32,500 nucleotides of DNA from Chrysomallon squamiferum (lineage: Eukaryota > Mollusca > Gastropoda > Neomphalida > Peltospiridae): NCBI GenBank assembly GCA_012295275.1, contig CM022671.1, positions 35,876,683 to 35,909,182 on the forward strand, written 5' to 3'. The notes below the pieces were generated by a model. That model did no database searches and was not told the DNA's origin. It was given only the letters and a program-made list of their open reading frames with translations. Shown here piece by piece: positions 15,549 to 32,498 of the stretch. The translations under genes and the position numbers were made by a program. Position 1 is the stretch's first letter. The number at the start of each line of letters is the position of its first letter.

Positions 15549-18500
15549 TTACACTTCTGTGACGTCATCGCGCTCCAACACAAAATACAGAACAGTGTTT
15601 TCAATAGAAGAGTGTTGATTTCTGTAATCCCCGCTTGTGTCTTGATCCCAGAACCCACCGCACAACTCAGAGTGTCTGTCCCGTTTCCTTTCTACACAGA
15701 AATCTTTCCGAGACATCATTAGTCCTCCGTCTGCTTCCGTTTCCTGAATATCTCGTCTACACTTAGTGTCTGCTGTAGATCTGTTAGTGTCTGGACTATC
15801 AGTTTTGGAGCTGGGAACATTGGCGTAACCAGAGAAGTGTTGTCCATTGTGGAAGTCAGTGTTTGAGAAGTTCTGAGTGTCACAGAAATAAGAATTCAAA
15901 CTTAGTGTACAAGAACAATTATCCAGGCTAGACGAGGATGTATTTCCAGTATCGTAGTTTATATTCGTATGACCAGAATCTATTACGCAATGATCATATC
16001 CATCCAGTTCCTTCATTACGTCATTAGTATACGATTTGACGTCAGCTCTGGACATTGCGTCATACCTTGTTAAATTTCCTTCACTAACGACGCCATCTTC
16101 GTTATCGAAACAGTCGAGTCTGTTGTACATGTGGGTCGGCGTTGTTGTGGTTGTCGTGTAGCCTAATGTGTTGTAGCTGGCGGAGATGACGTCTGATGAT
16201 GAGTCCTGCGTGGTCAACGTGTCCACTGAACCGATCTGTGCGTACAGGGACTCGCAAGATTGCTGAGTGTCTGAGACCATTCCAATAATGTCAGGAACTG
16301 TGACAGAGTAACAGGGGTTCGCCACTGGCGAGATCTGAAAAATTTGTTTATAGATTAATCTACTAGCTAATTACAACAGCAACAACAACAACAAAAAATA
16401 AATAAATAAATAAAAAAAAAGAAGAAGAAAAAAGTCAACAGAGAATGAAAACTGTGTCTCTTACACACACAGATGTATAAATATATATATATTTATATGT
16501 ATATATAATTTTAATGATGAACCGAATTAATAAATGAAGATAAAAAAAAAAAATATATATGAACGATGAAGTTAATGAATAAGTAAAGGAATTAACAAAT
16601 AAACTGTTTGAACTTTTGAGACAAAGTACAAATACAAATATTAACGTGAACATGAAGTGAAATATGAAAATACAAACTTTGGGTTTCTGTACCGCATCAC
16701 TTCTCAAGTCACAGTTTCGCTTGGAATTTCTGAAAAATAAAAACACAAATTAAAAATGTAGGTTAGTTTGAATTTAGTATTTTATCTACACACAATATTT
16801 ACTCAGTCTGAATATTCTACTCATTACAAAGAGTACAGATAAATCAAAATTTGTTATAAACAAATAATTATCAATAAATAAATAAATAAATAAACAAATA
16901 AATAAATAAATAAATAAATAAATATCCTGTTAGATAACCTCGTCTCAAAAAAAATTTTTTTTCCTTCTTCATTTATTTAGTTTGTAATCTGTTTCTACAA
17001 TGTTCTTTTAATGTAATATATCTTTTGTAATTAATTGTAATTAATTTTTTTTTTTTTTTTTTTTTAATTCAGTAATACACAATTTTCTTTCTAAGGTTTT
17101 GTTTCCTTATTTCTTAATTTCATTATTTCTGTTATTATTGTTATTTTTAATTAGTTTCTGTAATTCGTACTTTGTACACAAACGTGAATTCAAGAATGTG
17201 ACTAACAAGTAAACTACCTGTGTCCAGACCGGACCCAGCACAGAAACACGATTATAGCTGTCAGCACGGCTCCACCCATCAACCCACACACTGTACCCAC
17301 CACGAAATTCACCGTGTACACAGTCGAACCTAGCCCACCGTCTAAAACACAAAACATAACATTTAAACCAGAAATACAAGTATTTCAAACAGTAGTGATA
17401 CACACATATACATACACACACTGTACCCACCACGAAATTCACCATATACATATAGCCCATAAATCCATTTAAACCAGAAATAGAAATATTTCAAATATCC
17501 ATATCCATATCCGTATCCATATACATATCCATATATACATATATTAAAAGTTTACGTTTTACGAATACTGCTACACTTTTGTTGCATGGTTTCGTTTTAT
17601 TTCATTTATTCCATATTTTTCAATAACTATTTTTATTTCAAAACGTAAATATTTACTGTATTAAATTTAAAAGGGTATGATTAAATTCAGCAATTGAAAT
17701 AAAAGTATGAATGTAACGAACGACTCGCGAATGTACGGATGGGTCGGTAACGGGTTCTAGACTGATGTACTGACGGATGAACAAATGAACGGAACGACTG
17801 ATATAAAATATTTAAACATCAGACAGTGATCATTAAGTTTCTGGCTGAGTGTGATTATTTTTTAGTATAAAATTATAGCCTGTTAGTGATTTTTTTAATG
17901 GCATTACATTAGTTCACGAGTGAAAACCTGCACAGTTTCGGTATAATTACAGAGAAAATTAGAATGTCGGTATTTCTATTATAACACAAGTCACCTTCTA
18001 AGGATGTAGTTTCAAATACGTAGCTACGAATAGGTGCCGTTGTTGTCGTAGTTTTCTTTTCTGATGATGACGTCTTCACTCCTGTTGTTTTCAAATTTAC
18101 TGAAGTGGTTACAATGTGTTCCTCTGTGACAGACTCCGAAGTAGGAGATGACGTCACAAACATTGTCGTTGGTGACGAAGATGCTGTAGACACGGATGCT
18201 GGTGACATATTCTTTGTTACGTCATCAGCGGCTAGGAAATTAAATGTCCTTGCCGCAGCAGCTGCAATCGATTGCGTCACTTCTGTAGCCTCGTCTTCGA
18301 AATGTTCATTCTGGAACTGAATAAAGGCGATTAAATCTGCGACACCTGAAATAACAAAAATTCAAATAATTCAAAACACTGCTTTATAATCTGCCAGTAG
18401 CATCATATTTACCTGTTAATGTTATAACAATAATTTGTGTATGATGCAGATTTTTAGTTCAGGATTCTAAAACAGTTTAAACATAATAGAAATAAAAAAG

Positions 18501-18812
18501 CTGAGGTAAAAGTTGAAGTTTTTTTTAAATTATCTAAAATACTTACATTTTGTTGCATTATCAGGATCCTTTTTAACACATTTTTCAAATTCGCAAAGAT
18601 TCCTGGAATATTATAAATAATATATATATTTAAAATTTATTTATTTATTATTTATTTATTTAAAAAAAAAAAAAAAAAAAAAATAACAATAATGATGAAA
18701 TAATAATAATCGAAAAAGACACAGAGAAAATATTAATGAATTAACAGAATAAAAAAAATGCATATTATTCTCATCGTCATCATCATCATCATCATCGTCA
18801 TATCATTGTGAC

Positions 18813-18854
<42 letters not shown>

Positions 18855-20067
18855 ACATACCTCTGGGTACATTTTCTTTTAGGTCTGGCAACCCAGTTCA
18901 TATCCACAGATATATTAATATATCGCACTGCAGCTTCTACTGTTAAATTTAACACTGAAATAAATAAATATATATATACCTATATGTATTTATTTATTTC
19001 ACTGTTAAATTTAACAGTATATATATATACATAAATGCACAGATAAACATTTAAGTGGACAGAGTTACAGACGGACTTAACAAACCTTGATACTCGTTGT
19101 CTTTGACTGGTATGGTTCCGCGAATTGTTGTTTTACGAAGAGGAGCTCTCAAGTTTAACCTTTCCACCTGACAAACAGACGAACAGATTCCCCTACAAAC
19201 AGACAAAACTTGAAATTAAATTTTTTTAATAATAATGATAATAATGTTATTTCTTATCGAACCTGGCTTCATAAAATGACGTCAACAATAAAATGACGTC
19301 AATAATAAAATGACGTCACAGAGGGATAAGAGCGATAACTAAATTCTGATCAGAAATCACTATATTTTATTTAAATTTAAACAGAGTATAATCTAAGAAA
19401 CTATTTACCATGGGTCCGATTCCTGATCTCGACAACAGTTAGAGTTCCTAGTTCGGGGTCCGGTTAGATGTGTACAACATACAGTCAAGTGGTAAGATTC
19501 ACCGTAATGTTGATTCCTGCAAATAAATATACGATGAGTTCTTGTATTATATTTTATTTTAATTTTATTTTATTTTTATGTTAATTCACTTTCATCGCTT
19601 TTTCTATCTTCCTTTCTTTATTTGTTATTATTTATTTGTTTGTTTAATTTTTAATTTTAATATTTTATATTTCATTTTTTTTATTTTAATTAATTAATTT
19701 GTATTATATGTGTTATTTATTTATTTACGTTTTTTTTTTTTTTTTTAAAACTGGTATGAATTAGGTCCGTGTACTAAACATCTGTTGCGTGACTCTACAA
19801 CACAGAGATGTGATGATAAACGAGCAAGCAGGTTGTACACGTCACGATAGTTCAGACTTCTGTAGGTATGCGTCACGAAGTAAGACCACGGATGTTTACA
19901 AAACTTCTAAACACGCAGACTCTTTTATCAGAGTCATAATCACCGCTTCCTGTGCGGAAATATTAAATTTTTGTGATTTTTTTATTTCTAAAAGAAAACT
20001 GACAAATTATTAATAGACTTCGTACAGCTCGAGGCAAAACAAATAACCGCATAGATGTTTGTGTTAA

Positions 20068-20142
<75 letters not shown>

Positions 20143-20347
20143 ATGTGTGCGTGTATGTGAAAGAGAAATGTATGATTTGAGACAGGCTGACAAAGTTTTG
20201 ATGTACTAATTTTTTAATTATTAAAATACTTACATTAAGCTGGCTTGTAACAGTGGGAGAGATAAGATTCCAAACACTGAAAATTAAATATTTCAACAAA
20301 TTATATTTTACTCAAATAGTTTTTTAATAAAATTTTGAAAAACTAAT

Positions 20348-20387
<40 letters not shown>

Positions 20388-20472
20388 TGAACAATTATAA
20401 TAATAATATGAACAATTATAATAATAATAATAACAACAATATTAAAAATAGCAATATTTACAATAACAGCTC

Positions 20473-20505
<33 letters not shown>

Positions 20506-20635
20506 CTATAAACGACAAATATTTATAAACCACACACATATGTAAAAAATAAAATTTTGAACAAAACTGAAATGTAGAATTTATAAAACGCATAATGATA
20601 TAATACTTACCAGCTACAAGAAAATTCAGTTTCAT
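15549..20635 (-). CDS. Gene C: complete type I membrane protein with Cys-rich ectodomain, mucin-like stalk and long Tyr-rich tail
   Basis: Not a family I recognise. Exons in transcript order: 20635-20611, 20276-20234, 19516-19409, 19192-19086, 18954-18861, 18602-18547, 18345-17995, 17341-17218, 16729-16678, 16334-15549; 581 residues, all junctions GT-AG and in frame. ATG at 20635 is the first in frame, and residues 1-21 form a signal peptide split by an intron. The ectodomain has Cys 36/37, 50/51, 62, 66, 123, 129, 134 and 145, and sequons at 97, 108 and 141. Residues 170-260 are Ser/Thr-rich and the membrane segment is about 274-297. The 284-residue tail opens with VANPCYSV (NPxY) and has 13 Tyr, including SLYAQI, SGYANV and VLYFVL (ITIM-like), and YTND and YRNQ (YxN). 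An acceptor at 20656 and a donor-like site at 20797 suggest a 5' UTR exon further upstream. Inferred to be a phosphotyrosine-signalling surface receptor. Confidence 0.87.
17285..17493. repeat. Tandem duplication across the membrane-exon acceptor of gene C
   Basis: A 29-nt sequence inside the membrane exon (17285-17313) recurs exactly at 17415-17443 in the adjacent intron. The intronic block atttaaaccagaaata at 17361 likewise recurs at 17467. The intronic copy is 24 nt shorter and has lost the part holding the acceptor, so it is a dead exon fragment encoding VNFVVGTVC. Confidence 0.85.
17494..17548. repeat. ATATCC-type short repeat
   Basis: Imperfect units of atatccatatcc, grading into TATA. 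It follows the duplication at 17285-17493 inside the 653-nt intron of gene C. The rest of that intron (17550-17990) shows nothing recognisable. Confidence 0.8.
18640..18855. repeat. TTTA, A-run, CAT and TTA microsatellites in a gene C intron
   Basis: Short TTTA and A runs (18642-18682), CATCAT (18771-18800) and TTA (18818-18853) fill most of the 258-nt intron between exons 18861-18954 and 18547-18602. Confidence 0.9.
19277..19318. promoter_or_regulatory. Three CRE palindromes at an exact 17-nt spacing
   Basis: TGACGTCA occurs at 19277, 19294 and 19311, each within a unit close to aataaaatgacgtcaat. The site is in the 216-nt intron between ectodomain exons 19409-19516 and 19086-19192 of gene C. 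TGACGTCA is the consensus full site for CREB/ATF bZIP dimers. Enhancer activity is inferred; a neutral short tandem duplication is the alternative. Confidence 0.5.
20073..20140. repeat. (CT)n microsatellite in intron 2 of gene C
   Basis: Sixty-eight bases of uninterrupted CT. The remaining 717-nt intron is AT-rich and shows no other feature I can support. Confidence 0.97.
20347..20507. repeat. (TAA)n repeats in intron 1 of gene C
   Basis: Two TAA/AAT blocks (20347-20386, 20475-20505) flank a repeated aatatgaacaattataataa segment. They separate the two signal-peptide exons of gene C. Confidence 0.92.
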
Positions 20636-20850
20636 GATAAGTAAATTTGTGTTCACTGGAAATTAAAAATAGAAAATAATTAAACGACAGAATAAATAGT
20701 TTGTGTACTCATTGCTCTTTATAATATTTAATGGTTGTTGATAAAATTATTTTACAACAGAAACTGAGAAGAAATTAATTGACATGACAGTACATACCAC
20801 TGAAACTGATTCAGTAGCTTGCTATTAAAATAAAAAAAAAAAAATCTGTG

Positions 20851-20930
20851 GAGCCACTGAGAGGTATCGAACCCGTGAGCTGCTGTTCTTATTACTACTG
20901 ACGTCACTAGCTATGTGAAACTGTTTAATG
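20851..20930 (-). mobile_element. Possible tRNA-derived SINE remnant
   Basis: On the minus strand, gctcacgggttcgatacctc contains GGTTCGATACC, near-perfect to the pol III B box, and is followed by a T-rich tail. No duplicated target site is evident. A similar, weaker B-box-like run (gggttcacaccc) is at 21339-21350. Confidence 0.35.
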
Positions 20931-20970
20931 TAACTATTTATAGTGTACGTCTCTAAATTTCACCGTACCC

Positions 20971-21007
<37 letters not shown>

Positions 21008-21923
21008 TGTGTGTGTGTGTATTAATGTATATAGATTAATATTTATTTAGCAGAGGTATCTGTATTGCATGAGGGTATCAGAAAGCTACTTTTCTTTTTA
21101 TAATTTAAAATAAACAAATAAACAAATGAAAAAGAAAATGGAGCATTATCTTACCCCCAGGTGATAATTGTAAATTTAAAAAAATGGAGCTTTATCGCTT
21201 TGCTCCAGGTAATACACGTGTAATTATAAATATCACTGCTAAATAAATATCAATTTGAAAAAATTTCAAAACGTGTTAATAACAACGGTTACAAACCATA
21301 GCATATGTAATGATGACTTTAAGACGTATACGTTCTGGGTTCACACCCCGTCTGCAGCACACTCTTTGAAAGGATGCAAAACTCTGCACTCACTTTTAAC
21401 TAACTAACCCTCTAACACACTAACTCTTATGATGCTTCTAAGAGCATGCAGACATGTATGTATATAAATGTGTGTCTACGCGCACATAGACCAGCCATAT
21501 TCGAATATTCAATGCATACAAGTACATTACAAACAGTTGATTGATTAATATTTGAAAAAAATAATGTATGTATATATGTAAAGTTACCTGCGTGAATTAT
21601 CCAACAGTAAAATACTGATCTACCTGTGTCTCTGTCGCTGTCTACAGGTGCTCGGTGTGACAACGAGCCATGCTGGTGAATGTGTGGAATAACTCAGAAA
21701 CGAGGATGTGAAATTTGTCTCAGTGTGTTGAACTTAGACAAACACACGAAGTTAGACTGACGAGTACGTGTGACCTACATACCAGTTAGAACGGAGTCGT
21801 CACGGAAATACGCGAAGTGTGTCGTCACGTCATCTGTCCATGTTACATGTTTTCGTTTCATGTTTTCCCCATTGCAGTTGGCACTGATATGCGAAGAAGG
21901 AAAAGTCAAACCAGAAGATTCAG

Positions 21924-21960
<37 letters not shown>
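21924..21960. repeat. Poly(A) homopolymer, 37 nt
   Basis: Uninterrupted A run. Longest of several homopolymers in the gene-poor part; see the others at 23858-23898 (T, 41), 25400-25427 (A), 25667-25693 (A) and 26991-27024 (A). Confidence 0.95.
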
Positions 21961-21963
<3 letters not shown>

Positions 21964-23855
21964 GAAGAACATAATGGATGAAAGAGACAGAGAGAGAGAT
22001 CTCAGATTTGAGAAGTGAAGCTTTTATTTAGGATTTTTAGGTGGGTTTTTTTGGTTTTAAAAAACGTCGGCCAGTGTCCGTTGTAGCACTATTATATTAT
22101 GGTCCATGAGAACCGTGTGTAAAGTTTCTGTAGTGACTTTTCATAAAGTTATAGTACCCAATTTGTCATGGGAACCTCCCTCATCAGAAAAGCTGGATCC
22201 ACCACAGAAATACCTGTTTAAGTAAATAAAAGTTTTAATAGATATTAAAATGTTTACTAATACTCTTGCACAGACTTGTATTTAAAAGATATTTTATTCA
22301 AGATTTTAAATTTTCTTGAGAAAACGGTATGAATCAATACTTATACATTTTACGTTTTTAAAAGTTACAGAATAAAGTGTGTGTGTAACCACTAAGGATT
22401 TATCCTCGTGACCAGTGCTGGTAGTCAGTTGCAGCAAATTGTATTAAATGACATCGTAATGTTATCTCGATAAATGAACGATTTCAGAAATCTTTGTACT
22501 GATGAAAGCTGGACAGCTTAAAATATGGGAATACGTGTGCACTAAATGCGTTAGAGACAATATCCGCGCATGCGCTGTTTTTCTGAGGATAACAGAAAAC
22601 AAAGACAAGAGTAAGATGAAAATAGTGCATTTATTCTGAAAAAAGTAGTACCAGAAAAAAACACCTAAGTAGACAATTAAAAAAAAAAAAAAGAAGAAAA
22701 AAGTCTTGATTTACAATATTCAGTGTCGATCTTTCTCACTGTAACAACAACAAAACAGTTTTAACTTTTGTAAACAACGTCTACCAATTTACCGATAATG
22801 TTTTGTGTAGTCTGCACTTCCGTTTACAATATCATTATCAAACATTTGTTTGCAAACATGATCTAACATGACTAATGTGTTTAGTTCTGCTCAGTGATTT
22901 CTTTACTGATAACACAATTACGAAACAGATGTTTTGTTTACTGAACGTAACAACAGTTAGAAGAAAAGTTTGCTGTGCAGATGTTTTTTTTTTTTAACAA
23001 ATCAAAATACAATATCGCAATTATTTACTTATTTGTTGTGATGCTGATACAAACAAACGTTTGCCAAAAAAAAACCGCTTGATCAAACATTGACTAAATA
23101 AATTTGCTGTGTTTTCATCATGTTTGTTACTTTTCTGGCCATTTGTTTGGTTGTTTAGTGAATATGACATCATCAAACCTACATATCTACGGTAACAAAC
23201 AAAAAAAAAATGTTTCTTATTTTTGTTAATATGACTAAACATGATATTGTTTGCAAACAAAAGTTCGATGGCATAATAAGTTTTACACATCCAATATTTA
23301 AAAAAAAAAATCTGTTAAATTAAAAACTGGAATATGTTATTATATGTTACACAATGAATTATTTTTACAGTAATAACTTACAGTATGAAAGATTTTCTGC
23401 TATATAAAGATCTTCATTACTGTACATTGAAATTTTCAGTGAGAGGTAATGAAAATAAAACATTTATTTAAAAAAAAAAACAGATAGTAGATATATTTTG
23501 ATAGGAACTCTGCCTAAATCAAAAAGATGTGTTCAGACGCTTCAGATCTTTCAACATGACTTTGGACAACTGAACAACAAAATAAAACATGAATTTAAAA
23601 TAATACAAAACCAAAGTTAAAAAAAAATAAAGTTCTGAATACCTGCCCAATAGTGTGATAAAAAAACAACAACATACAATTATTTATAAACACATGCACC
23701 TTATTTCTGATAGTGTTTTAAAAACATTTTTAAAATGCCATTCAAACAAGACAGATCTTTGAAACTGGTGGGAGAAAACAATATGGCCTTACAATAAAAA
23801 AAAGTTGCTACAAAAATATACCAGTGTGCAATTTGACATCATACAAAAAGTTTAT

Positions 23856-23857
<2 letters not shown>

Positions 23858-23898
<41 letters not shown>
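23858..23898. repeat. Poly(T) homopolymer, 41 nt
   Basis: Uninterrupted T run, the only long T run on the plus strand in this stretch, opposite in direction to the A runs around it. Confidence 0.95.
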
Positions 23899-23901
<3 letters not shown>

Positions 23902-24069
23902 GAATGTACAACATACAGGACACAACAAATGAATTAAAACAATGGAAGAAAACACAATGAATAATGAACTGTTGACAAATTTATTATGCCGTAAGTTTCA
24001 TTTATTATTGTAGTTTTAATTACTTTATTTGTATATAAAATTTAAAACTGCACAAGGAATTTATAATGA

Positions 24070-24126
<57 letters not shown>
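24070..24126. repeat. (CA)n microsatellite
   Basis: About 56 bp of uninterrupted CA. Confidence 0.97.
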
Positions 24127-24128
<2 letters not shown>

Positions 24129-24344
24129 TTCTGTTTTTGTAAACTTGTCTAGGCATGACAGAACTGATGTGTAAAAAGACTAAAATAATTTTGTTTACTG
24201 TTAAGATTCCTAATTTCCAACATTACCACTGTCATTAGGTATAACAAAAAAATAGTTACTTCAGAATCATGAGAACTTGTATCAATTTAAACTTAAATGT
24301 GTGTCCAAGTGTTACCTGTCAGTGTTGTCTGTCATTGGTTTATC

Positions 24345-24526
24345 TGTTTATTTATTTATTTATTTATTTATCTGTTTATTTATTTATTTATTTATGTGTT
24401 CAGCAATGCCTCAGTGAGACAGAGAATACACTTTTGTTTGCAAATAACAACATCAAGTACAAACATACAAACATACAAACATACATACATACATACATAC
24501 ATACATACATACATACATACATACAT
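24345..24526. repeat. TTTA and ATAC microsatellites
   Basis: TTTA runs at 24345-24400 and ATAC/AAAC runs at 24463-24526, separated by about 60 nt of ordinary sequence. Confidence 0.93.
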
Positions 24527-25392
24527 GTAGACTGTTTAATAATAATACATGTAACTATAGTGCATAAGCATTATTTTAAAATATATACACAGATCTGAGA
24601 TATGTTCCCTTAACACATGAAATCAAAATAAAAAAAAATAAAAAAGTATGTAGGAAGATGTGGGCTGGACAAGAAACATCACAAAAAAAAAATTAAAATT
24701 AAAATTAAAATATATATAAAATAACAGTAATGATTGTTTTTTTTGTAAATACTGATAGATTTAAATCAGGAACAGACAATTCTGTTACAAATAACCAATG
24801 TAAGCAAACTGTATGGTATATAGTCTATGAACTGAAGTTTAAATATTTTGTATAAAAATAAAATGATGTGCTGATTCTAATCCAGTCTCTGATCTTTTTA
24901 CTGTTTTTAAGTTTTTCATGTAGTGATTCTGACGAATAACAAATAAATGTTAATTTATTTTAATCAAAAACTTAAAATATAACAATATGTTAAAAACTGT
25001 TATTTAAAAAAAATACATTAGCAAGACAGTTTTACATTCAACATCATTTTCATGTCCAATATTAACTCAGTTTATTAATTTGATTAATTTTAAAAATGTA
25101 GGGTCTAATGTTTGTAAAGAGCTGTTTTAGCTTCCTTGTTTTACAAGAGATATAATTTCTGTTTGTTAAAAATGATCAATATAAACAATAAATATGTTTT
25201 CCTGTTTTTTTTTTCTTTTTTAAAAATATCTGTTTTTATTCTTCATTTTCACTAAATTTTAAATATTTAGTTTGGCAAATTAAAAAAAAAATTTTTTATT
25301 AATAATTTAATAGTTACTTATTTATTTTATAATAACAAAATAAGCAAATAAAATTCCTCAAATGTGAATAATACAAAAGAAATGACAATATT

Positions 25393-25399
<7 letters not shown>

Positions 25400-25427
<28 letters not shown>

Positions 25428-25770
25428 TGAACATTTTAAAATGTTTTAGACAGGTAATCTCAGATCTAGAACAATGGTTGACACATATAGAAAGTTTGTG
25501 ACTGTTCCACAGAAAATGTGTTTATGGTAGCACCATGCAGTGACACTGAACAGTTTAGTGTATATATTACAAATTTATTTTTAAAATAAGTTGTTGTCAC
25601 ACCCTATCCCATCAGCATATTTAAATATTTGAACCATAACTGTAACCAGTCCCAAGAATTTCAGGGAAAAAAAAAAAAAAAAAAAAAAAAAAATGGGATG
25701 ATTTTTGTAGTATGGACCTAATCCTCTATAATAAGAATAAGAATAATAATAATAATAATAATAATAATTT
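25400..25770. repeat. A runs and TAA repeat
   Basis: A28 at 25400-25427, A27 at 25667-25693 and (TAA)n at 25743-25769, with unrecognised sequence between. Confidence 0.9.
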
Positions 25771-26207
25771 AAATTTAGTTTCGTTCAAATTTTAAATCGC
25801 TTTTTAAATGGACTACCACCAATCAGTCAAGAATCTGCTATCAGCATGTTAAGAAACATGGCTGTGACAGGGGAAAGAAAAGTAAACAAATTTATCCACA
25901 ACAATTCTCCTGCCTTATGGTACTCTTTCATGATGCTGGTCACGTTCTTCTGAACCATCTTCAAGAATGAAGAGGTTTAACACAGTTTTCATCACATAAA
26001 ATAATAATTAAAAAAAGTTCTGTTTATCATAACACTGATACATTGTGAGGGAAAACATCAATAAAATAATGCATATATATATATATTTACAAACATATAT
26101 ATAAAACAAAAACAAATTACCATAAAAGGCAAAAAAATATATATATATAGCTTTGATATTATACTTGTGTGTTTGGATATATGTAAACACACTCACACAC
26201 AAACTCA

Positions 26208-26212
<5 letters not shown>

Positions 26213-26262
<50 letters not shown>

Positions 26263-26470
26263 CCTTGTGGATGTACAAGTTTGAAAAATTTAAAAATGAG
26301 CAGAATAGTGCTAGTAATTTACAAACAACAACAATTTATTACACAAAACTCAATAACAAATACTGAGCCAGAAAATAATAATAACAATAATAATAATAGT
26401 AACAATAATAATGCTAACAATACTACTAATAGTAAAAATAATCATAATAATAACAGTAATAATAAAAAAT
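26213..26470. repeat. (CA)n and AAT/AAC microsatellites
   Basis: CA run at 26213-26261, then interrupted AATAAT/AACAAT units at 26374-26468. A 34-base A run follows at 26991-27024 and a CA run at 27622-27642. Confidence 0.93.
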
Positions 26471-26987
26471 AGTAAAATATAATAATTAAAATCGCTGAAT
26501 TTGGCAGTTCAGAAATAAGATTTAGAATAAAGGGTATGTTTAGACAAACTATAATTTAAGAACTGGAAAATTTGTTTCTAAATTGTATTTATGTTATACT
26601 ATTAGAAAATCTTTTGTGTTAATAAAAATCATGGATTCTGTATAAAGGGACTTCCAACAGTATTGAAGATTACAATATTTAATTTACTGTTTCGGATCAG
26701 TAAAACTAATAATGTGAAGTCTTAGAGAGAGAGAGAGAGAAAAAAAAAAATCTTGAATTAAACATTGATAAATTAAAAACAAATTATAATAAAATTAAAA
26801 TCATGTCACAAGTTAAATAATATGAAAATATACATCAAATTTATTTAATAATAAAAATGTTTTAATAATGTATTTAATAGAATTCGATACTTAATTCGTA
26901 TAACTGTTTACATATAATTAAAAAAAACCCATTTACACAGATATTGCAGCTGTAGTGTATACAAGAATGGTATTTAATGTCTGATGA

Positions 26988-27026
<39 letters not shown>

Positions 27027-28702
27027 AAATAAACTTAATATGATCATTGTTATAAACTTTGGTAGATATTACATTTTGTAATTATCTCAAAACAATGATA
27101 CTGCATTTTAAAATCTTTCTTCAGAACTTCCTTATTTAATAAGTGCATTGTAAAAATATTTTCTATATTCTAAATGTGTTTGTTTCTTTTTATTTTGTCT
27201 TTTAAATTAAATATTACTGGTAATTTCTTTATAATAAATTATTGATAATATTTATTCAATATACTATAATAAGCAGATAAAAAATAAAATAAATCTTAAA
27301 AGTGAAACACATTCATGTTTTTGTTTGTGAAACAAAACAATGAGAACACAATGAGAGGATGTGTGTAAAGTACATACACACAGTTTCGGATTTTCATACT
27401 TAATAAACTTGTACCCTCTCTGTGTCTTGAACCACTACTCTCTACTCAAGTGATGAAAAATAAATAGGCAAAAAAGTAATTTTGAAACATTTATTAAATA
27501 GAAGTTACTTTTATTTATTTAAGAGCTGTCACTTTTATTTTAACAGCAGAAGTTACAGTTAGTTCAGTTTTTTAAACCAAGTTGATTAGGATTTGAGTTT
27601 TACACTAATGAAATTTTCAAACACACACACACACACACACACATTCTATTGTCACTAAACAATCTCTCAGCCTATGTACTTTATAGATAATTTTTTGAAC
27701 CTTAGAACAGTGAGATTGTGTCCCCTTAACACATATGTAAATAAATAATTAATGAATATTTAGTGATATCCCATTAGAAAAAATAAATTATGATGTTAAA
27801 CGTTTGTCAGTAAATTTTAAATGCACTAATGTTTTGAAAATAATACTTATTTAGGAATGTGTGAAATAATATACTTGTAGGTGAATATTTTCACTTTAGA
27901 AAACACATCATAAAATTTTGAATTAAAATCTTCTGTAAAAAGAGAAGTAACAAAGATTGTTTTGTTGTAGGCATCAAGTGACATGAACTTTATTATTACT
28001 TTATTATTAATTAATAAAAAATAAAAATAAAAATACCAGAAAAGAAAAACAACAACTGAAAATCAATTAAAACAATAACAACATCTATTCCAGATTATTA
28101 ATTTCTAGTTAATTATGTGAAAGAAAATTGAAAATTTAATTCTGTGTGTGATTTGGCATCCATATTGCTTCAGAGTAATTATTTAACATGTTGCTACATA
28201 CAATCCAATCTGAAAATGTTCAATTAAAGATAAATCTCTTTATAAAACTGATTCTAAGTGATGATATAATTTTCTGGAAATGTTTTAAGTTTTCTAAATT
28301 TTTTTGTATTTTTATAAATGGTCAAAGAGTTATTTTTAAAATGTATGTAATATCTTTTTTTTTTTACACATTGGCCCTGGCAGTTTTTGCTCCCCATCAC
28401 ACTTGCAGTCACAGGATCGCAAATAGTTTTACTTGAACATAACGAACACACACACGTACAGATGGAAGCAAAGAGAAAACACAACATCATGTTAAAAGTG
28501 CAGCTTGCCCATGTATCTAAAACCAGGGATACATGTTTGTCTAATAAACTTGATCTGTCAAATCGGAGAACCATTCTTTCTTCTGACTCAAATACATTGT
28601 CAGTAGAAATAATCTCAGAAAGCTTTCAGAGGAAATAACTCTGGCTTCCAGCTTTCCACTGATAAGTTATGTCCCTTTGCCAACATGCGGAGCACTGCTG
28701 AT

Positions 28703-32498
<3,796 letters not shown>

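Larger units (their letters stand above)
20656..22020 (-). other. 5' region of gene C: possible untranslated exons, no coding gene supported
   Basis: The splice acceptor at 20656-20657 implies an upstream non-coding exon. Minus-strand donor-like sites at 20797 (CAGTG, gtatgta), 21587 (CGCAG, gtaact) and 21631 (CACAG, gtagat) are candidates. The 21590-21870 stretch is less AT-rich than its surroundings and could hold a promoter, but I cannot fix a start site. A CA run lies at 20972-21000 and an A run of 37 at 21924-21960. Confidence 0.4.
22021..28702 (-). other. Gene-free AT-rich stretch, possibly long 3' UTR of CaMKI plus intergenic DNA
   Basis: No exon with coding character was found on either strand over 6.7 kb. 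It follows the CaMKI stop on the minus strand, so part is necessarily 3' UTR, but many TTTATT (AATAAA on the minus strand) copies make the end undecidable. Contents are homopolymers, CA runs, TTTA/ATAC and AAT blocks. No transposase, reverse transcriptase or RNA gene is visible. Confidence 0.6.

Noticed and set aside
20636-20656. GTG start seven codons upstream of the gene C ATG
   Set aside because: The ATG at 20635 is the first ATG, begins a good signal peptide, and the upstream bases run into a splice acceptor at 20656.
23021-23290. 89-codon minus-strand open frame
   Set aside because: AT-rich, no domain, no splice or paralog support.
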